DNA of 13,042 nt from Flavobacteriaceae bacterium UBA3478 (GCA_002381155.1 DFQX01000060.1:1477-14518); one strand, 5' to 3'; shown: positions 1-7,385, counted from the first letter of the stretch. The notes: a model not told the origin generated them from the letters alone. Program-made: numbers and translations.

Positions 1-126
1 CCGAACGTTCTACGTTTATTGATTTCTTTCGCGATAGACATAATAAGCAATAAGACCGCAAAAATAGCCATATTTTCAGTTTGGTCATTTCGTGGCTAGC
101 GAATAAGAATTGAGTAATTTTATAAA
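1..126. other. Left-edge gap with possible 3' end of an upstream gene
   Basis: No complete gene fits here. In plus frame 3 the window opens inside a short reading that ends at a TAA at 51-53, with a polar, charged tail ending in RDRHNKQ. This would make a plausible C-terminus of an upstream rightward gene 73 bases before idi. Two other readings are also open: a plus-frame-1 tail ending at a TAG at 97-99, and minus-strand starts at 88 or 71 that run off the edge, the latter with a hydrophobic beginning. The sequence cannot decide between them. No clear promoter box for idi is visible, so idi may be read through from upstream. Confidence 0.3.
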
Positions 127-651
127 ATGAAAAAGGAATATGTAATATTGGTGGATACTGCCGACCGTGAATTAGGTACCATGGAAAAAATGGAGGCTCA
201 CGAGAAGGCGGCTCTTCATCGTGCTTTCTCTGTTTTTATCTTTAATGATCGTGGAGAGCTTATGCTTCAACAACGTGCTGCACATAAATATCATTCGCCA
301 CTTCTTTGGACTAATACTTGCTGCAGTCATCAGCGACAAGGGGAGTCCAATATTGAGGCCGGAAAGCGAAGACTAAGAGAGGAAATGGGCTTTGAGGTCG
401 ATCTAGATGAGAAGTTTCATTTTGTGTACAAAGCAGAATTCGATAATGGCCTTACTGAGCATGAACTAGACCATGTGATGGTGGGCTATTATAATGGTGA
501 GCCTATCATTAATCCTGAAGAGGTAGCTTCTTGGAAATGGATTAATATGGAGGTGCTTCAACAAGACATGCAGGATCATCCTCAAGATTACACCGCCTGG
601 TTCAAGATCATTTTTGATCGTTTCGTAGAATTTTTAACCAAACAATCATGA
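127..651 (+). CDS. idi: Isopentenyl-diphosphate delta-isomerase, type 1
   Basis: This cytosolic enzyme interconverts isopentenyl diphosphate and dimethylallyl diphosphate, balancing the two C5 building blocks of isoprenoids (quinone side chains, carotenoids, undecaprenol). The protein is 174 residues, close to the roughly 180 of the E. coli type 1 enzyme, and is Nudix-like. By comparison with the E. coli enzyme, the metal ligands are H25, H31, H68 and the glutamates E111 and E113. The catalytic cysteine is C66 in TNTCCSH, where E. coli has TNSVCGH. The Nudix-type helix is REEMGFE at about 84-90. The last codons overlap the next gene by four bases (ATGA at 648-651), so the two are almost certainly co-translated. 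Isomerase and pterin synthase are not in one pathway, so the pairing is best read as operon convenience. The type 2 flavin enzyme is excluded by sequence. Confidence 0.95.
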   Translation: MKKEYVILVDTADRELGTMEKMEAHEKAALHRAFSVFIFNDRGELMLQQRAAHKYHSPLLWTNTCCSHQRQGESNIEAGKRRLREEMGFEVDLDEKFHFVYKAEFDNGLTEHELDHVMVGYYNGEPIINPEEVASWKWINMEVLQQDMQDHPQDYTAWFKIIFDRFVEFLTKQS

Positions 652-1058
652 GAGTTAAAGTAAGTAGACAAGCCCATTTTAATGCAGCGCACCGTTTGTA
701 TCGTGCTGAGTGGTCATTTGATAAAAATCAAGAGGTGTTTGGTTTATGCAATAATCCCAATTACCACGGACACAATTATGAATTGATTGTTAGTGTTACC
801 GGTGAAATTGATCCCATAACAGGTTATGTTATGGATATGAAAGTGCTCAAGGATTTAATCAAATCTGAGGTTGAAAACGCATTTGATCATAAGAATTTAA
901 ATCTTGAGGTACCTGAATTCAAAGAAATGAATCCTACCGCAGAGAATATTGCTGTTGTAATCTATAATAAACTTAGGCCTCACATTGAGGCGGATAAGGA
1001 TATTGAAGTAGTTCTATATGAGACTCCTAGAAACTTTGTGACTTATTCGGGTAACTAG
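648..1058 (+). CDS. 6-pyruvoyl-tetrahydropterin synthase (PTPS/QueD, COG0720 family)
   Basis: A tunnel-fold enzyme of 136 residues acting on 7,8-dihydroneopterin triphosphate. Zinc ligands are H15, H40 and H42. The catalytic set is C34, D80 and H81 (in DHKNL), and E125 in YET anchors the pterin. Automatic annotation would probably say 6-carboxytetrahydropterin synthase (QueD, queuosine pathway). However, the cysteine sits in C-N-N-P-N-Y-H-G-H-N, a C-x5-HGH spacing. In the published subdivision of COG0720 that spacing marks PTPS-II, the biopterin-pathway enzyme, while QueD has C-x3-HGH. Other stretches also read like the mammalian enzyme: GEIDPxTGxVM at 52-62, DHKNLxLxVP at 80-89 and TAEN at 97-100. 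Biopterin-type activity is therefore the better inference, though this family is known to be promiscuous. The start is set by the ATGA overlap with idi. Confidence 0.88.
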   Translation: MRVKVSRQAHFNAAHRLYRAEWSFDKNQEVFGLCNNPNYHGHNYELIVSVTGEIDPITGYVMDMKVLKDLIKSEVENAFDHKNLNLEVPEFKEMNPTAENIAVVIYNKLRPHIEADKDIEVVLYETPRNFVTYSGN

Positions 1059-1078
1059 AATTTATAACCTTCTAATTA

Positions 1079-1134
1079 TTCGTTTAACCTTTTTTTAAAA
1101 AAGATAAACCAAATGTTTTTCGTTTAACTTTTTT
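1079..1134. repeat. Two 40-bp-spaced copies of TTCGTTTAAC plus T-run
   Basis: The ten bases TTCGTTTAAC occur at 1079-1088 and again at 1119-1128, each followed by a pyrimidine/T run (to 1096 and 1134). The spacing of 40 bases is about four helical turns, so both copies would lie on one face of the DNA. They sit in the 107-base gap before the small gene at 1166. They could be operator sites or simply low-complexity sequence. No GC-rich hairpin marks an end for the idi transcript here. Confidence 0.45.
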
Positions 1135-1165
1135 AATTACCTTAATTTGAAATTAGAATAGCATA

Positions 1166-1438
1166 ATGGCAAGTATTAAAGCTTTAAAGAAAGAGATCAA
1201 CTACGTTTTAGGCGAACTCATTGAGGCAGTTTATGAGTGGGAGTCTGAAACAAAAAATCTCAACTCTGAAGCAGGAAATCAAATCATCGACAACTGTATA
1301 GAAGTTTACGATGAACTTATCGACCTTGTAAATGATAAAGAGAATCCAATGAAAAAGGATCACTTTAAAAAGGTTAATGAGTATTTAGAAAAGAAGGCAA
1401 ATGAAATTGCCGATCAAATCAACAGTTTAGGAGACTAA
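1166..1438 (+). CDS. Small helical protein of unknown function, Bacteroidota-type
   Basis: A 90-residue soluble protein with no signal peptide or membrane segment. The composition is rich in Glu, Lys, Asn, Asp and Ile, with heptad-like spacing of hydrophobic residues, which suggests an all-alpha bundle. The start MASIKALKKEINYVLGELI and a Trp in EAVYEWE (about 21-27) resemble small conserved proteins I have seen in flavobacterial genomes, none with an assigned function. I do not recognise a named domain. It lies 107 bases after the pterin synthase, which leaves room for its own promoter: TTAATTTG at about 1143-1150 is one mismatch from the TAnnTTTG box. It ends one base before the convergent lipoprotein gene, with no visible terminator between them. 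Confidence 0.8.
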   Translation: MASIKALKKEINYVLGELIEAVYEWESETKNLNSEAGNQIIDNCIEVYDELIDLVNDKENPMKKDHFKKVNEYLEKKANEIADQINSLGD

Positions 1439-1439
1439 A

Positions 1440-2126
1440 CTACTGAGACAGTTGACTGTTTAGCAGTTGACCATATGAGGATTTTTTAATGGCATCAGAA
1501 AAGCCGTTAAAAATTGAGTCCTTCCACTTTGGATTGAGTTCTTCCCCTTCACTTGTAACCAAATAAGCCGAAACGTATTTATTTGGGTTAGTAAGTGCAT
1601 AGTTAGCTATGAACTGATATCGTTTAAGGTTATTGCTATTGCTTTGATTCACTATCGAATCTACAAAGCGTTCATCACTTATACGATCGGTTTGAGCTAA
1701 TTGCATTAGCTCAAAGTCTTTCTTGGTAAAGCGACTCAGCATTACTTGAAGGCTTTCGAATGCCTCGTGTTCTTCACCGGCTTTTATTACCGCGGCATTT
1801 TCGAAATTCGTTAATGAAGTAGTTATTTCAATTTCTCCAGGTTCAGCAAAAAAAGCAAGGCGATCGTTGAATGTTGAACCGTCAGCTTTATCTAGATAAG
1901 CATAGATGAGCTCTGGGTGATTTAGATTTAACCCCAAGTTAAGCGTCTCTTTCCCATTACTTTCTACAGAGTCTAAATTAATAAGTCCTGCATCTGTAAT
2001 CTTTTGAAGATATACTGTGCCCTTTTTCAAACCATCAATAGTGATAATTACTTCAGTATTCTTAGAAGTTGAATTGCAACTAGCTAGTAGCGCTAATGCA
2101 GAAAGAGAAAGTAGAAAACGCTTCAT
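1440..2126 (-). CDS. DUF4369-type lipoprotein
   Basis: A 228-residue exported lipoprotein. The signal peptide ends in a lipobox L-A-S-C with the lipidated cysteine at C17, followed by a Ser/Asn-rich tether. The body from about 25 (VIITIDGLKKGTVYLQKI) has the short beta-strand pattern of the DUF4369 domain. In Bacteroidota that domain usually forms the N-terminal half of thiol:disulfide interchange proteins of the TlpA/ResA type. Here the protein stops after a helical second half (about 115-228) and has no thioredoxin fold and no CxxC motif, so a redox role should not be assumed. It is the last leftward gene after the DUF819 protein, 48 bases away. A weak promoter box in that gap suggests it may also be transcribed alone. 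No ligand or partner can be named. Confidence 0.78.
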   Translation of the reverse strand: MKRFLLSLSALALLASCNSTSKNTEVIITIDGLKKGTVYLQKITDAGLINLDSVESNGKETLNLGLNLNHPELIYAYLDKADGSTFNDRLAFFAEPGEIEITTSLTNFENAAVIKAGEEHEAFESLQVMLSRFTKKDFELMQLAQTDRISDERFVDSIVNQSNSNNLKRYQFIANYALTNPNKYVSAYLVTSEGEELNPKWKDSIFNGFSDAIKKSSYGQLLNSQLSQ

Positions 2127-2129
2127 AAA

Positions 2130-2156
2130 TCCTTTTGGTTATCCGAGGCAAATATC
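2130..2156 (-). promoter_or_regulatory. Weak candidate promoter for the DUF4369 gene
   Basis: On the minus strand GATATTTG (2156-2149) differs from TAnnTTTG at one defined position. A TTTA lies about 19 bases upstream, one mismatch from the TTTG -33 box. Transcription would start at about 2142, leaving a leader of roughly 16 bases. It is plausible but not decisive. Confidence 0.3.
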
Positions 2157-2174
2157 GTCAAATGATCTGACTCT

Positions 2175-3425
2175 TTAAAGGTTATGTGCAACTTGAAGTA
2201 ATAAAGCACAAAAATAAGCGCCAATAGTACCTACAATATAACCGCATATGGCGAGTAGGATGCCTACCGAGCTTAAGGCTGGATGAAAACTTGCTGCGAT
2301 TACTGGTGCTGAAGCTGCTCCTCCTACGTTAGCTTGACTACCTACTGCGAGAAAGAAGTAGGGGGCTTTTATCCATTTTCCAACTAAGAAAAGGAGTAAG
2401 GAGTGAATGGTGATCCAGATAAGACCAATTAGAAGGAGCACGGGTTGTTCACCAATGGCTCGAAGATCGATTTGCATACCAATAGTAGCCACAAGTAAGT
2501 AAATAAACACACTGCCTAAATTACTTGACCCTACGCCTTCGAGAGATCTTAATTTGGTTCTAGAGGCTAGAATACCGATAATAGTTGCGGTCAGCACCAT
2601 CCAGAGAAATGGAGAGGTGATGGAAGCTAAAATATGTTTCGGATCTTCAAGAACGGGAAACCAGTAGGGGAGGTGACTGCTAATATAATTTCCGATGAAA
2701 TGGGCTAGGCCTACCGCCCCGAAACCAACGCCCAATAGAAGCATTAAGTCCGTAGTGGTAGCTACTCTTCGTACACTTTTTTGGTAGCCTTCCATTTTCG
2801 CAATGAGATGATCGATCGATCGATTGTCTGCTTTTAAATAGTGATCGATTTGCGTCTTTTTTCCTACAAAGAAAATAAGTATGGCCAACCAAAAGTTAGC
2901 GACAAGAACATCCACTAAAACCATCGAACCATAGAGGTTCTTGTTATAACTAAAAACCTCTAACATGGCCGCTTGATTGGCGCCTCCACCAATCCAACTA
3001 CCAGCGATTGTTGCAAGTCCTCTCCAAATTGCATCGTTTCCTTCGAGTTGCAATAGTTCTGGCCAGAATGATCCCGTTATAAGCAGTGCTAAGGGTCCTC
3101 CAATGATAATTCCTAAGGTTCCTGTAAAAAATAGGATTAGTGCTTTAGGACCTAATCGTAAAACCGCTTTGAGATCAACGCTTAAGGTCATTAGGACTAA
3201 TGCAGCGGGTAATAGATATCTAGAGGCCACAAAATAAAGCTTCGATTCTGAGGGATCGATGACCTTTAAGTAAACCAATATTGCCGGAAGCAAATAACAA
3301 AGCAGAACTGCGGGAACTACATTGTAGAAAGACTGAAGTCTTTTATGTTTTTGGGTGTAGAAAACTCCGGCTAAAATGAATGCTAATAGACCGAATATGA
3401 TGGTATCGTTGGTAATCGAATCCAT
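2175..3425 (-). CDS. DUF819 family integral membrane protein
   Basis: A polytopic inner-membrane protein of 416 residues with about ten to eleven hydrophobic segments. Two glycine/alanine-rich stretches, GSWIGGGANQAA at about 142-153 and GSQANVGGAASAP at about 362-374, sit in related positions in the two halves. That is the kind of broken-helix motif seen in inverted-repeat transporters, and it is characteristic of DUF819 proteins. A transporter role is a reasonable inference, but the substrate is unknown. A longer reading from a TTG at 3440 exists. I chose the ATG at 3425 because it forms a TAATG junction with the stop of the preceding DUF5916 gene and gives the N-terminus MDSITNDTIIFGLL, which places the first hydrophobic segment as usual. 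The one-base overlap implies translation coupled to the DUF5916 gene. Confidence 0.88.
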   Translation of the reverse strand: MDSITNDTIIFGLLAFILAGVFYTQKHKRLQSFYNVVPAVLLCYLLPAILVYLKVIDPSESKLYFVASRYLLPAALVLMTLSVDLKAVLRLGPKALILFFTGTLGIIIGGPLALLITGSFWPELLQLEGNDAIWRGLATIAGSWIGGGANQAAMLEVFSYNKNLYGSMVLVDVLVANFWLAILIFFVGKKTQIDHYLKADNRSIDHLIAKMEGYQKSVRRVATTTDLMLLLGVGFGAVGLAHFIGNYISSHLPYWFPVLEDPKHILASITSPFLWMVLTATIIGILASRTKLRSLEGVGSSNLGSVFIYLLVATIGMQIDLRAIGEQPVLLLIGLIWITIHSLLLFLVGKWIKAPYFFLAVGSQANVGGAASAPVIAASFHPALSSVGILLAICGYIVGTIGAYFCALLLQVAHNL

Positions 3426-5617
3426 TAAATATTTAGCCAATAGGTGAGTTTAAGATTGATTGAACGACTTCGAGGTCCCCATTGGTTGACGAAATAGTTG
3501 TCGTTGTAAACCAGAAACAAATCAGATAGAGGAGCGAATCTCCATTGCAATCTTGAATTGATCCCTAAATTATCTCTTTGATTACTGTATTGAATAAGAG
3601 TCGACCAGAAAAGTGATCTGTTAAATGTATAATCAATGCGTGGACTGATAAGAACTATAGTGGCATTACCATAGTCTTCAGGCAGATCGATGCGGTCAAT
3701 GTTGGAGTTAAGACCTACATTTAATTTGGGTTGAACTCTGAAACTCAATCTCGTTTCAAGCGAAGATTTGGTTCCATTAAAGAATTCTCCAATATCGGTT
3801 TGTAAGTTATAGGAGAATAACTTTCTTGGATCAGATTGAAATTGGAACCTCACGCTGGTATAATTGTACTCACTATTAGCTGGTAATGGACTAGCCTCGT
3901 CTTGTCGAATAGGGCTAAACTCATCGGTTAGAAAAGTATATCGGTTATTAATAGAAAGTTCAATCTGTCCTTGCTGATTCAATCGACCCTCATACCCGAT
4001 ATTTCTAATATAATCAGTTTGAATGTAATCTAGGCTTGATAGATGAGTATAACTTTGAAAGGTGTCAAAACTGTGACTATTGAAAACTCCCTTCTTAGGC
4101 CAAATGCGATAACCAATTTTTCCGCCCCATTTTAGAATTCCTTTTCTAGGTATAAAACCTAGGTCTGAAACAAATTCTTCATCGATGTAAATAGCATCGA
4201 GAAATCCGCTCCAAGTTCGTGTATTGTATTGAAGGTTCGTGCCTACCGACAAGTTGCCATCTGTATCTCCTGGGGAGAGTGATTTATGGGTATAAAACTT
4301 TCCGACATAGGTATTGTCTGCTGAAGCAAGGTTGTAATCGACCCCAATTACACGATTGTATTTTTCGTAATCTGTATTTTCTGATTCTGAAGATTCTCGA
4401 TTAATAATGAAGGCAGAAATATTTGATCGACTAAACACTTTTTGTTGCAGAGCAATCATTGAATTATTGTTCGATGGTATACCATTGTCTAGATCACTCT
4501 CGGTTTGAATAGATAGAACCCCTACTCTGAGTTTGTCATTTAATTTACCGGTCAATCGCATTCCCGCTGTTATTCCGTTTTCAATGGTATTACCCTCATT
4601 GTCTTTCGCGATTCCGATACGGCGAGAGAAGAATGGGTTCGCATCTCTACCTCCACCAAAGGCTCCGAACAGGTCATTATTATCTATAAAGAATTGACGG
4701 CGTTCTGGGAGTGATACTTCAAAACGTGTCAAATTTGTAATAAAATTGTCTACCTCTACCTGGGAGAAGTCTGGGTTAAAGGTTAGGTCAAGGTTCATCC
4801 CTTTACCTACTGGGATCTTCACATCTCCACCGATACTTGAAAAACTTGATTTTGGAGTAGCATTTTCGAAGTCTTTAGAGGAGCCAGCGGTTAGAAAAGG
4901 TATCAAAGCCACTGAAGTTTTTGAATCTGAAAGTGGTTGTTCAAATTCAAGCTCTCCTGTAAAAGCGAGACTTCCTAAGATTTGGTTTTGGGGTATAGGT
5001 ACCCAAACACTCGTTTCATTCGTCTGCATATCGAATCGATGCACTCTGAACCCCCATTTAGTGGTATTGTTTTCGAACTTTAATGAGTTAAAAGGAATCG
5101 CCATTTCTAAACTGTAATATCCATCACTGATATAGGCTTCTCCTTGCCATTTGGCGTCCCATGAGAATTGATAATCATTTCTTGTAGCCCCCCCGTTGGT
5201 GATCAAACCTTCGCGCTGAACTCCTAGTGGTGTCATGCCAAAAATAAAGGCGTTGTTGCCATCATTGAAGGTATCAAACATTACCGCGATATTGTCAATG
5301 CCACTACCTCTATAGTCTCTCCTCAGCGAGTTAACTACGAATTGGTCTGAGGATGTTTGCATGGTTAAACCAATATAGATAGCATCTTTGTCATAAAGAA
5401 TGCGAATATTGCTATCGTTGGTTGCCGGAAGGGTGTCAGTCGGGAAGTATTGAGTAAACCCTCCGGAGGGTTCTTGTCTTTGCCATACCGCTTCATCAAG
5501 CTTTCCGTCGATGACCAAATCAGTACTTACTAGCCTTGCCGTAACGCTTCTTTTTTGAGCATTTGCACTCAAAGAAATAACTAGTGCTGCGACTAGTATG
5601 AAGTGGATTTTTCCCAT
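3425..5617 (-). CDS. DUF5916 protein with N-terminal CBM9-like domain, probable outer-membrane barrel
   Basis: A 730-residue exported protein. The signal peptide covers about 1-20, with cleavage after ANA and before QKR. A carbohydrate-binding family 9-like beta-sandwich follows at about 30-215, opened by the typical IDGKLDEAVW at 36-45. The rest, from about 235, is the DUF5916 region: the conserved stretch NPDFSQVEVDNF begins at 281 and LPERRQFF ends at 310. Alternating short strands rich in aromatic and polar residues then continue to the end, as expected of an outer-membrane beta-barrel. Despite the CBM9 label, sugar binding has not been shown for this family, and its substrate is unknown. 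Its stop codon shares a base with the ATG of the DUF819 gene. The only upstream space is a 93-base gap shared with the divergent nuclease gene. Confidence 0.88.
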   Translation of the reverse strand: MGKIHFILVAALVISLSANAQKRSVTARLVSTDLVIDGKLDEAVWQRQEPSGGFTQYFPTDTLPATNDSNIRILYDKDAIYIGLTMQTSSDQFVVNSLRRDYRGSGIDNIAVMFDTFNDGNNAFIFGMTPLGVQREGLITNGGATRNDYQFSWDAKWQGEAYISDGYYSLEMAIPFNSLKFENNTTKWGFRVHRFDMQTNETSVWVPIPQNQILGSLAFTGELEFEQPLSDSKTSVALIPFLTAGSSKDFENATPKSSFSSIGGDVKIPVGKGMNLDLTFNPDFSQVEVDNFITNLTRFEVSLPERRQFFIDNNDLFGAFGGGRDANPFFSRRIGIAKDNEGNTIENGITAGMRLTGKLNDKLRVGVLSIQTESDLDNGIPSNNNSMIALQQKVFSRSNISAFIINRESSESENTDYEKYNRVIGVDYNLASADNTYVGKFYTHKSLSPGDTDGNLSVGTNLQYNTRTWSGFLDAIYIDEEFVSDLGFIPRKGILKWGGKIGYRIWPKKGVFNSHSFDTFQSYTHLSSLDYIQTDYIRNIGYEGRLNQQGQIELSINNRYTFLTDEFSPIRQDEASPLPANSEYNYTSVRFQFQSDPRKLFSYNLQTDIGEFFNGTKSSLETRLSFRVQPKLNVGLNSNIDRIDLPEDYGNATIVLISPRIDYTFNRSLFWSTLIQYSNQRDNLGINSRLQWRFAPLSDLFLVYNDNYFVNQWGPRSRSINLKLTYWLNI

Positions 5618-5685
5618 AACCCCTAAAAATAATAGAATCCGATCTAGGATTATGTTAAATCTTCTTTTTTTGAAGAATATGAGGT

Positions 5686-5693
5686 TACTTTTG
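5686..5693 (+). promoter_or_regulatory. Promoter -7 box for the S1/P1 nuclease gene
   Basis: TACTTTTG matches the Bacteroidota -7 consensus TAnnTTTG exactly. The nearest TTTG (5669-5672) is only 13 bases upstream instead of about 19, so the -33 part is weak. A start near 5700 would leave a leader of about ten bases before the ATG at 5711. Confidence 0.45.
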
Positions 5694-5710
5694 CCCTAAA
5701 TCATATCGAC

Positions 5711-6514
5711 ATGAAACTACTTTTAGTCTTATTAAGCCTTTTAACGTTTAATAATGCTCCTGAAACCTATAGCGATCGCATTTCTGAGGAAACAACTCTT
5801 TGGGGTCAGACCGGACATCGAGTTATTGGACTCATCGCAGAAGGTCATTTGACTCGTAAAGCCAGTCGTAAAATTGAAAAATTGCTAGAAGGAAAAAGCC
5901 TTGCATTTGTTTCAACTTATGCCGATGAAATAAAATCTGACCGCGCTTATTCTAAATATGGCCCTTGGCATTATGTGAATTATGCACTGGGTACTAACTA
6001 TGATGTTTCAAATCGAGACGATGCTGGTGATATTATTTTTGGTATTGAGCAGTGTGTTAAGGTACTTTCAGATGTTAATTCGAGTGTTGAAGAGCAGCAA
6101 TTTCACTTAGCTCTTTTAGTCCATTTAATTGGAGATATGCATATGCCACTTCACGCAGGACGAGAAGAGGATCGTGGAGGTAATGACATTAAACTCTCAT
6201 GGTTTTCAAAACCTACCAATTTGCATCGTTTGTGGGATTCTGATTTGATAGAGTCTGTAAACCTTTCTTATACCGAACTGGCCGCTGAACTAAACAGTCA
6301 GCTTTCTAGTAAGCAACTTATCCGATATAATTCGGGAACCTACTTAGACTGGATTGAAGACTCTCATGAGGCCGCTGCAAGTATTTATGACTCGGCCAAA
6401 GAAGGAGATCGATTGGCATACCGATACAGTTATGAGTACAACGATCTACTTTTTGCTCAGCTTCAGAAGGGCGGAGTACGACTAGCTCGATTACTCAATC
6501 AATTATTTGACTAG
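5711..6514 (+). CDS. Secreted S1/P1-type zinc nuclease
   Basis: A single-strand-preferring nuclease of the S1/P1 and phospholipase C fold, probably acting in the periplasm or outside the cell to degrade RNA and DNA, perhaps for phosphate or nucleoside scavenging. The protein is 267 residues with a hydrophobic signal peptide (about 1-17). All nine expected zinc ligands can be aligned with nuclease P1: W31, H36, D72, H87, H138, D142, H148, H172 and D176. The H-x3-D-x5-H and H-x3-D spacings are intact, so it should be active. One oddity is that in P1 the Trp is the mature N-terminus and binds zinc through its amino group. Here about ten residues separate any normal signal cleavage from W31. The gene runs convergent with the TIGR03643 gene, five bases apart, with no terminator seen. 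Confidence 0.92.
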   Translation: MKLLLVLLSLLTFNNAPETYSDRISEETTLWGQTGHRVIGLIAEGHLTRKASRKIEKLLEGKSLAFVSTYADEIKSDRAYSKYGPWHYVNYALGTNYDVSNRDDAGDIIFGIEQCVKVLSDVNSSVEEQQFHLALLVHLIGDMHMPLHAGREEDRGGNDIKLSWFSKPTNLHRLWDSDLIESVNLSYTELAAELNSQLSSKQLIRYNSGTYLDWIEDSHEAAASIYDSAKEGDRLAYRYSYEYNDLLFAQLQKGGVRLARLLNQLFD

Positions 6515-6519
6515 CGGTT

Positions 6520-6801
6520 CTATCTTCTCTTAGAGACCTTATTTCCAGAGATGTGCCTCTGACGGGAACATTTAAAACGTCCTTTGACGTTGTCTCTTAA
6601 TTTCAAATGTTTCGTTGCTCGGCCTTGAACGCGAGCACGCCACATCCTGAAACTAGAGGGTTTCATCTCTCTACGCATGAGATTGATGGTCTCTTGCTCT
6701 GATATTCCAAATTGAAAAGTGATGGCATCGAATGGTGTACGATCTTCCCAGGCCATTTCGATGATTCGATCGATTTCTCTCTCAGTAAATTCTTTTTTCA
6801 T
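6520..6801 (-). CDS. TIGR03643/DUF2805 family small protein
   Basis: A 93-residue basic protein with no signal peptide. The N-terminal half (EREIDRIIEMAWEDRTPFDAI, then FGISEQETINLMRREM) reads like a small helix-turn-helix-style helical domain with the conserved Trp and Met residues typical of TIGR03643. The second half is strongly basic (RGRATKHLKLRDN, then RFKCSRQ and NKVSKRR), suggesting nucleic-acid contact. Function is unknown. The family is mostly found in marine bacteria and, from memory, is often beside photolyase/cryptochrome genes, which would fit a DNA-damage theme here. It is the third gene of the araC-type/alkB operon, and its ATG overlaps the alkB stop as ATGA (6798-6801). Confidence 0.87.
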   Translation of the reverse strand: MKKEFTEREIDRIIEMAWEDRTPFDAITFQFGISEQETINLMRREMKPSSFRMWRARVQGRATKHLKLRDNVKGRFKCSRQRHISGNKVSKRR

Positions 6802-7385
6802 AGCTCCTCAAAGATATATCTAAAAGTGAGATTGATGCGAGGTTCATGAATACGTTTTGACTTTGCGATTTGATGTTTAAAGTCTTCTTGGGTGCGACCA
6901 CTCATTAAAAGGAGACTGCCATGGGTGAGTTCGATACGTTTTTTCAATAGCGAATTTTTTTTGTGTTTTAAGTCGAAGTTACGTGTCACCCCAAGGCTGA
7001 TTGACGCAATAATTGGCTGACTTCCTAACTCTTTCTCGTTGTCTGAATGCCAACCGTTACTATCGTTGCCATCTCTGTAAAGATTCGCTAAGCAGCTATT
7101 GAACTTCGCGGAGGTAGTCTCTTCAATGCGATTCTTTAATGATAGAAGAATTTCTGAAAATTCAACCGCAGGCAGCGTTAGCCCCGAATAGGTGTAGTTG
7201 ATCTTTTTGTCAGCAGCTAGAAAGCAAAGTCTCGGTTGGTCGTAAACTTTACCGAATACTTTCACCTTGTCCTGTCTCCACAGACTAACTTTCGTTAATT
7301 CTGCATATAATTCATCTGCCTCAATAGTCGATAAAAAATTAGGCCAGAAGTAGAGTTTAGCACTGTCAATACTGAGGTCAATCAT
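6798..7385 (-). CDS. alkB: AlkB-type 2-oxoglutarate/Fe(II) DNA dealkylase
   Basis: A cytosolic dioxygenase that removes methyl groups from N1-methyladenine and N3-methylcytosine in DNA or RNA by oxidation, using Fe(II) and 2-oxoglutarate. At 195 residues it is the compact form, closer to human ALKBH2/3 than to E. coli AlkB in the signature NLYRDGNDSNGWHSDNE (101-117). The iron ligands are H113, D115 and H171. R183 and R189 in RINLTFR bind 2-oxoglutarate and the active-site pocket. PRLCFLAAD at 51-59 corresponds to the substrate-lid part of the family. The start ATG (7385) shares a base with the TAA of the upstream AraC-type gene (TAATG), and the end overlaps the TIGR03643 gene by four bases. 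All three should therefore be translated together from one transcript. Confidence 0.93.
   Translation of the reverse strand: MIDLSIDSAKLYFWPNFLSTIEADELYAELTKVSLWRQDKVKVFGKVYDQPRLCFLAADKKINYTYSGLTLPAVEFSEILLSLKNRIEETTSAKFNSCLANLYRDGNDSNGWHSDNEKELGSQPIIASISLGVTRNFDLKHKKNSLLKKRIELTHGSLLLMSGRTQEDFKHQIAKSKRIHEPRINLTFRYIFEEL

Noticed and set aside
1086..1110. T7/A6 run as a terminator for the idi operon
   Set aside because: The pairing is only A-T with no GC stem and no proper loop, so it is unlikely to terminate transcription.
2810..2824. GATCGATCGATCGAT as a repeat or binding site
   Set aside because: It lies inside the DUF819 coding sequence and is explained by codons for Asn-Arg-Ser-Ile-Asp-His; isolated and not flanked by other signals.
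2977..3237. Plus-strand 86-codon frame opposite the DUF819 gene
   Set aside because: Antisense shadow of conserved transmembrane segments; composition is not protein-like and there is no promoter.
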